Shown here: piece after piece, positions 59,366 through 64,000 of the stretch
Position numbering within the stretch: the stretch's first letter is position 1
How the letters are laid out: the number at the start of each line of letters is the position of its first letter
Made by a program: the position numbers and the translations under genes
Assembly (NCBI RefSeq): GCF_016801985.1
Contig: NZ_JAEVLS010000001.1
Coordinates: 496,001 to 560,000, forward strand
Origin: Steroidobacter gossypii
GTDB lineage: Bacteria > Pseudomonadota > Gammaproteobacteria > Steroidobacterales > Steroidobacteraceae
Direction of reading: 5' to 3'
Length of the DNA stretch: 64,000 nucleotides
The notes under the pieces: model-generated
What the model saw: only the letters and a program-made list of their open reading frames with translations
Told to the model about the DNA's origin: nothing
The model's database searches: none

Positions 59366-62023
59366 ATGGCCAGAACCCGCAAACGTCGGCGACAGCAGCC
59401 TCTCGAAAAGGCCAGCGCAATCGCCCCTGCCTCCGCGGGCGGCGGCTCCGATGACAGCCACGATTCATTCGTGAACGAGTTCGAGTGCGGCGATGCCGCC
59501 CACCGCGAGCCGCTGCCCGATCCGGCCGGCCGCATCATCGGAGCATATCGATTGATTCGCAGCCTGGGCAGCGGCGGCATGGGCGAGGTCTTTCTCGCAG
59601 AGCGCGCCGACGAGCAGTTTCGGCAGAACGTCGCGATCAAACTGGTACGTCGAGGCCTGCTGTCGAATCAAGTGCAAGGGCGCTTGCGACAGGAGCGGCA
59701 GATCCTTGCCTCGCTCGACCATCCGAACATCGCGCGGCTGTATGACGGCGGAACGACCACCGACGGCACGCCATACATCGTCATGGAATACATCGATGGC
59801 GAACCCATCGATATCCACTGCGATCGCCGACAGCTGACCATCGAGCAGCGGCTGCGCCTGTTCATCACAGTCTGCTCCGCCGTGCATCGCGCCCATCAGA
59901 ACCTGATCGTGCACCGGGATCTGAAGCCATCGAACATATTGGTGACCGCCGACGGGGTGCCCAAGCTGCTCGACTTCGGCATCGCGAAACGGCTGGACGA
60001 TACCGACGCGAGCTACACCATGGCGGTCACCCAGGCCGATGTGCGAGTGATGACGCCGGATCACGCCAGCCCCGAGCAAGTGCGCGGCGAAATCATCTCC
60101 ACCGCGAGCGACGTATACGTGCTCGGCGTGCTGCTCTACGAATTGCTCTGCGGCTACAAGCCGTTCGCGTTACGCGGCAAGAACCTGGGCGAATTCGAGC
60201 GGGCCATTTGTGAAGACATGCCCGCCATGCCGAGCGAAGTGATCGCCGCGGCCGAACGACAGGCGGACAGCGGCATCGTGTCCGTATCGGCGCAACGCTC
60301 AGCCACTACGGCGAAGCTGCGGCGCGAACTGAGTGGCGACCTGGACAACATCGTCGCCATGGCCATGCGCAAGGAGCCCGAGCGCAGATATTCGTCGGCC
60401 GCGCAGCTGGCCGGAGATGTCGAGCGATATCTGAGTGGCTTGCCGGTGCTGGCGCGCCCCGACTCGTGGTCGTATCGAGCGGGCAAGTTCTTACAACGCT
60501 ATGCGCTCGGCGTGGCTCTGTCCGCCGCGCTGGTGGCGACGCTGATCGGCTTCACCGTCACTGTTTATATGCAATCGTTGCGCATCGAACAGGAGCGCGA
60601 CCTGGCGCAGGCCCAACGCAGCATCGCCGACTCGCAACGCGAGCGCGCCGAAGCCGTATCGGCGTTCCTCATCGACTCTTTCAAAGTGGTGGACCCGTTC
60701 GCCAAGGGCGGCAACCTGATCACGGCGCGCCAGATCCTGGACAACGGCGCCACGCGCATCGCGCATGAATTGAACGATCAGCTGGCGATCAAGGCCGACG
60801 TGCTGGACACCATCGGCAGCGCCTATCTCGGCCTGGGGCTGCCCGAACAGGCGCGGCCGCTCATCGAACAAGGTCTCACGGTGCGGCGGAAGCTGTTCGG
60901 TGAAGACAGCGCGGCGGTGGCGCGCAGCCTGTACTCGTTGAATCAGGTGTACGAAAAAGAGGGCAATCTGGACGCGGCGGAAAAGCTCGCGTGGCAAAGC
61001 CTGGAGATCAACCAGCGCCAGACCGGAACCGCCAGCGTCACGACGGCCACCAGCCTGTGCCGACTCGGCGTCATCAAAAAGATTCGTAGCGAACTCGCGG
61101 CGGCGGAAAAACTGTTGCAGTCCTGTCTCGACATCCGGCGTGCGCGGCTCGGTCCATATGACGTTTCCGTGACCATTCCTCTGGACAACCTGGCGCACAT
61201 CGCCACGCAGCGAAACGACAATGTGGTGGCCAAGACCTATCTAACCGAAGCGCTGGAGATCGACCGGCGCGCGCGCAGTGAAGAACATCCGCAATACATT
61301 CGTCATTTGTTACGACTGGCGGCAGTCACTCACGATCTCGGCGACACGGCCGAGGCCGAGCCCCTGTTTCGCAACGCCGTCGCATTGAACCAGCGGGTGC
61401 TCGGTGCCGAGCACCCGGAAACCATCGATACCCTGAGCGCTTTCGGCACGTTTCTGATGGAAACGGATCGCTTCGCGGAAGCGCGTAAGGTGCTCACAAC
61501 GGTGCTCGAAGCGAATCGCCGCGCTCGAGGTCCAACTCACAGTTATATCGGCAACGATCTCGAGAATCTTGGCCGTCTCGCTTATCGTCAGCGCGATTTC
61601 ACTGCCGCCGAGCGGTACCTTGAAGACGCGCTCGCGATCTATCGTGACACATTGCCGCCCACCCACGGCTTCATCGCAACCGCGCTGACCACGCTCGGCC
61701 GGACGCAGCTGGCGTTGAATCGGCTGGCCGATGCGCAAACATCGCTGTCCGAAGCGGTCCGGGTCTGGCAGGTCGAATACGGCGACAACAGCACCGGTTA
61801 CGCCAGCGCCAACGCCGCGCTGGCGTGGTCTAAGGCGTTGCAGGGTCACTTCGCCGAGGCGGAGCCGGCCCTGCTCAAGGCCTATCCCATGCTCAGCCGC
61901 TCGACGCGCAAAGTGGATCTCGAAGTGGCGGCCGAGCTGCGGCAGTGGATCGAAAAGCTGTATCTCGAGCAGGGTCGCCCGACGGCCGCCAGGGAATATT
62001 TCTCCAGGTTGCAACAGAACTGA
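59366..62023 (+). CDS. Transmembrane Ser/Thr protein kinase with TPR C-terminus
   Basis: 885 residues. Hanks-type kinase domain (about 58-340): GSGGMGEVFLAE, VAIK lysine, IVHRDLKPSNIL, DFGIAKR. The APE-type motif reads DHASPEQVRGEI. One membrane segment (about 375-397, ALGVALSAALVATLIGFTVT), then about nine TPR units of the Kinesin light chain type (LGLPEQARPLIEQGLTVRRK; AEKLAWQSLEINQRQTG; ARKVLTTVLEANRRARG). Upstream charged N-terminus RTRKRRRQQPL. Such kinase-TPR proteins are frequent in large-genome bacteria; targets unknown. A TPR gene and response regulator follow. Confidence 0.93.
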   Translation: MARTRKRRRQQPLEKASAIAPASAGGGSDDSHDSFVNEFECGDAAHREPLPDPAGRIIGAYRLIRSLGSGGMGEVFLAERADEQFRQNVAIKLVRRGLLSNQVQGRLRQERQILASLDHPNIARLYDGGTTTDGTPYIVMEYIDGEPIDIHCDRRQLTIEQRLRLFITVCSAVHRAHQNLIVHRDLKPSNILVTADGVPKLLDFGIAKRLDDTDASYTMAVTQADVRVMTPDHASPEQVRGEIISTASDVYVLGVLLYELLCGYKPFALRGKNLGEFERAICEDMPAMPSEVIAAAERQADSGIVSVSAQRSATTAKLRRELSGDLDNIVAMAMRKEPERRYSSAAQLAGDVERYLSGLPVLARPDSWSYRAGKFLQRYALGVALSAALVATLIGFTVTVYMQSLRIEQERDLAQAQRSIADSQRERAEAVSAFLIDSFKVVDPFAKGGNLITARQILDNGATRIAHELNDQLAIKADVLDTIGSAYLGLGLPEQARPLIEQGLTVRRKLFGEDSAAVARSLYSLNQVYEKEGNLDAAEKLAWQSLEINQRQTGTASVTTATSLCRLGVIKKIRSELAAAEKLLQSCLDIRRARLGPYDVSVTIPLDNLAHIATQRNDNVVAKTYLTEALEIDRRARSEEHPQYIRHLLRLAAVTHDLGDTAEAEPLFRNAVALNQRVLGAEHPETIDTLSAFGTFLMETDRFAEARKVLTTVLEANRRARGPTHSYIGNDLENLGRLAYRQRDFTAAERYLEDALAIYRDTLPPTHGFIATALTTLGRTQLALNRLADAQTSLSEAVRVWQVEYGDNSTGYASANAALAWSKALQGHFAEAEPALLKAYPMLSRSTRKVDLEVAAELRQWIEKLYLEQGRPTAAREYFSRLQQN

Positions 62024-62152
62024 ACGGTTCGCCACTCGCGTGGCCCGAGCCGAAGCAACCTACGCCAAAGGTCGGTTGAACAGCGTAGCCGGACGCTGCA
62101 GTATGCGCGGCGACCAGCGCTCATCCATTGCCGAACAAAAAGGAAACTGCTC

Positions 62153-63634
62153 GTGCGAATCCTGATCGCGGACGATGAAGTCGCTCAATCCAAAACGTTG
62201 CGGCCGTTGTTCGCGGCTGGCGGCAAACGTAAAACCAAGGTCCGCGCCAGCGCGGGCGCTCCCGCCATCGGCCAACTGATCGTGGCGCGAGCTGCTCGCA
62301 GCAGCGCACCGAAAAAAGGCAAACGGCGCGCCGGGGCGGCGCAGCCCGGCGCCGACAACCTCGACCTCGGCGATCAACCCGAACAGGCGGCAACCATCCT
62401 GGATGCCCTGGGCATCTCGTTGTTGAATCGCGGCATGCTGGAGGAAGGCGCCAGGCTGATCGAGCTGGCCTTGCAGATCCGGCGCAAATTCTTCGGCAGC
62501 GATCACCCCGCGACGGCGCTGAGTCTGAACAGCTACTCGCGCGTGGAACGTGAACGCGGCAATTACGAATCCGCCACCGCCGCGGTACAGGATGCGTTAC
62601 GCATCAATCGCAAAGTGTACGGCGAGCGAGGTCTGCCGGTGGCCGTGAGCCTGAACGAGCTGGGCGTCGTGCAGCTGCTGCAGGGCCGGTTCACCGAGGC
62701 GATGAGCTCGGCCAGCGCAGGCCTCGAGATCCTGAAACAAGCCGGGCTGTACGAGACCGATCCGAATACCACGCGATTGCTCGACATTGTTGGTCGCGCG
62801 CAGTGCGCACTACGCCAGTCGAACGAAGCGGAACAAACATACAAGGACCTGCTGGCGCTGGATCAGAAACAACTCGGCACCCGCAAACATCCCAAGTACG
62901 CCACGCATCTGGCGAACTTCGGCCTGGTGCTCGAACAGCAGGGCAAGCGCGGCGGCGCCGCCCGGGCCTACAGCAATGCCATCGACCTGTACGCCAACAC
63001 CCTGAACCGCGAGCGCCACCCGAATCTGATCGACGCTTACGCCAACCTCGGATCGCTGTTGCGCACGGTGCCGAGCAAGTCCAAGGACGCCGGCAAGTAT
63101 CTGCAGAAGGCGCTGGAGCTGGATGTAACGGTGCGCGGCGAAGGGCACGCCCTGGTCGGCAACGACTACGCCAATCTGGCCCGCTGGCAATACGACACGG
63201 GCGATCGTGCTTCGGCGAGTCGGGGTTTCTCGCAAGCCATGACCATCTACTCCCGCAATGTTCGCAACGGCTCGTTGCCGGCCAATCACTTTTTCATCGC
63301 CGAGGCGCTGACCTGGCAGGGCCGCCTAGCAGTCGAGCTCGGCACGGTGGCCGGCGGCAAACAGGGCGAGCCGCTGCTGCGTCAGGCCCTGGAAATCTGG
63401 CCGGCGCAACTGGGCCCCGACACTCTGGGCGAGGCCATGGCCAAGGCTTACCTGGGCCGCGCCCTGGCGCTTCAGGGAGGCGATCGCGACGATGCCTGCA
63501 ACCTGTTATGCGAGGGCTATCTGCAGCTGAAGCAGGATCCCCAGGCCAAGCCGGACCTGTTGCGCCAGCTGCGCAGCTGGTTGAAGGAGCAAGGCTGCAC
63601 CTGTGAGGAAACGCCGGTGGCGACGGCCGCATAA
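62153..63634 (+). CDS. TPR protein with a truncated receiver-like start
   Basis: 493 residues from a GTG at 62153, AAAAGGAAA upstream. Residues 1-10 (RILIADDE) are the first strand and acidic pair of a response-regulator receiver, but the domain breaks off into Ala/Lys-rich sequence and no phosphoacceptor follows. From residue 75 on there are tetratricopeptide repeats of the Kinesin-light-chain type (ILDALGISLLNRGMLEEGAR; LIELALQIRRKFFGSDHPAT; YANLGSLLRTVPSKSKDAGK). It is related to the C-terminal half of the preceding kinase and probably arose with it. Confidence 0.82.
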   Translation: MRILIADDEVAQSKTLRPLFAAGGKRKTKVRASAGAPAIGQLIVARAARSSAPKKGKRRAGAAQPGADNLDLGDQPEQAATILDALGISLLNRGMLEEGARLIELALQIRRKFFGSDHPATALSLNSYSRVERERGNYESATAAVQDALRINRKVYGERGLPVAVSLNELGVVQLLQGRFTEAMSSASAGLEILKQAGLYETDPNTTRLLDIVGRAQCALRQSNEAEQTYKDLLALDQKQLGTRKHPKYATHLANFGLVLEQQGKRGGAARAYSNAIDLYANTLNRERHPNLIDAYANLGSLLRTVPSKSKDAGKYLQKALELDVTVRGEGHALVGNDYANLARWQYDTGDRASASRGFSQAMTIYSRNVRNGSLPANHFFIAEALTWQGRLAVELGTVAGGKQGEPLLRQALEIWPAQLGPDTLGEAMAKAYLGRALALQGGDRDDACNLLCEGYLQLKQDPQAKPDLLRQLRSWLKEQGCTCEETPVATAA

Positions 63635-63693
63635 CCCGGGGGCCCCGGGCAGCGGGGCTTTCCGGCACCCGCCTCATTGGCACGAAAGGGTCA

Positions 63694-63722
63694 TTGCCCG
63701 CCCCCTAACGCGGAAGTACGAT
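63694..63722 (+). promoter_or_regulatory. Candidate promoter of the response regulator
   Basis: TTGCCC (63694-63699) and TACGAT (63717-63722), 17 bases apart, upstream of the gene at 63815. Moderate match only. Confidence 0.35.
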
Positions 63723-63814
63723 GGCCGCCTGTACACATCGGGAATACAACCGATCCGCACGGCGACGGAACCGCCCTGCAAACATCCTGGTAGCAACTGG
63801 ATTGGGGCAGTGTC

Positions 63815-64000
63815 ATGAAAATCCTCATCGTCGATGACCATCCGTTATTTCGCGCTGGTTTCCATGCGGTGCTCGAGCAAAGCGACCTGGACGCCGGCGT
63901 GCTGAGCGTGTCCTCGGTGCCCGAGGCGCTGCAGACGTTGCAAACGGATGGCGACATCGGCCTGGTGCTGCTGGACATTCACCTGAAGGGTGAGGACGGC
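63815..64000 (+). CDS. NarL/FixJ-type response regulator, 5' part
   Basis: 62 codons from the ATG at 63815 to the window edge. MKILIVDDHPLFRAGFHAVL is the NarL/LuxR-type receiver start; D7/D8 are the acidic pair and D54 (LVLLDIHLKGEDG) the phosphoacceptor. The C-terminal DNA-binding domain lies beyond the window. It follows the kinase-TPR and TPR genes. Confidence 0.88.
   Translation, partial: MKILIVDDHPLFRAGFHAVLEQSDLDAGVLSVSSVPEALQTLQTDGDIGLVLLDIHLKGEDG

Noticed and set aside
63636-63650. CCCGGGGGCCCCGGG palindrome as terminator
   Set aside because: Only a five-base stem can form around the loop and no T-tract follows; too weak to call.

Overview
The window looks like chromosomal DNA from a GC-rich, aerobic, cellulose-degrading gammaproteobacterium. 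A Steroidobacter/Nevskiales-type organism is my inference from the gene content (CBM2 cellulases, an AA10 LPMO, yceH, rraA, PomA/MotA-type motor genes and a c-di-GMP-I riboswitch); no rRNA or marker gene confirms it.

Layout. 1-0.3 kb: 5' end of a dienelactone hydrolase. 0.9-7.0 kb: a three-gene secreted cellulose-degradation cluster (GH6 cellobiohydrolase, LPMO, GH5 endoglucanase); the GH6 and GH5 genes share an almost identical CBM2-linker module. 7.1-11.2 kb: a very large FAD/Fe-S oxidoreductase, convergent with the cellulases. 11.2-15.8 kb: yceH, an HtrA lipoprotein protease, and a response regulator/histidine kinase pair. 15.8-18.7 kb: a secretin-like protein divergent from motA-motB. 18.8-19.75 kb: a VOC protein coupled to a small lipoprotein.

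19.7-32.4 kb is the accessory heart of the window: 24 attC-like recombination sites and about 25 gene cassettes, mostly of unknown function. The left arm (about 18 cassettes) reads on the minus strand and the right arm (about 7) on the plus strand. Between them, at 28.08-28.21 kb, sits a roughly 43-codon C-terminal remnant of an integron integrase, fused to a truncated cassette. It is therefore a decayed, two-armed chromosomal integron. Notable cassettes are an AbiJ-type abortive-infection gene split by a one-base frameshift in a T-run, a second frameshifted cassette, a CPCC-family gene fused by read-through across a mutated attC, and DUF2314-like, DUF6572-like and AHSA1/SRPBCC proteins.

32.5-36.5 kb: a complete Anbu (bacterial proteasome homologue) operon with transglutaminase, alpha-E and circularly permuted ATP-grasp partners. 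36.8-38.3 kb: small hypothetical genes. 38.4-40.8 kb: a c-di-GMP-I (GEMM) riboswitch leader in front of a long Ala/Pro/Lys-rich SPOR-like protein. 41.0-45.1 kb: rraA, DUF2182, DUF899, a winged-helix/TPR-like regulator and a beta-propeller protein. 45.1-49.5 kb: an AttH-like secreted protein with an FtsX-type permease and ATPase. 49.5-53.0 kb: an outer-membrane barrel and a GH17-GT2 beta-glucan synthase. 53.0-57.9 kb: a MarR-controlled EmrAB-type tripartite efflux operon with an apparent operator. 57.9-59.0 kb: a Tat-exported Gfo/Idh/MocA oxidoreductase. 59.4-64 kb: a Ser/Thr kinase-TPR protein, a TPR protein with a stub of a receiver domain, and the start of a NarL-type response regulator.

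All calls come from reading the sequence and the translated frames; no database search was possible.
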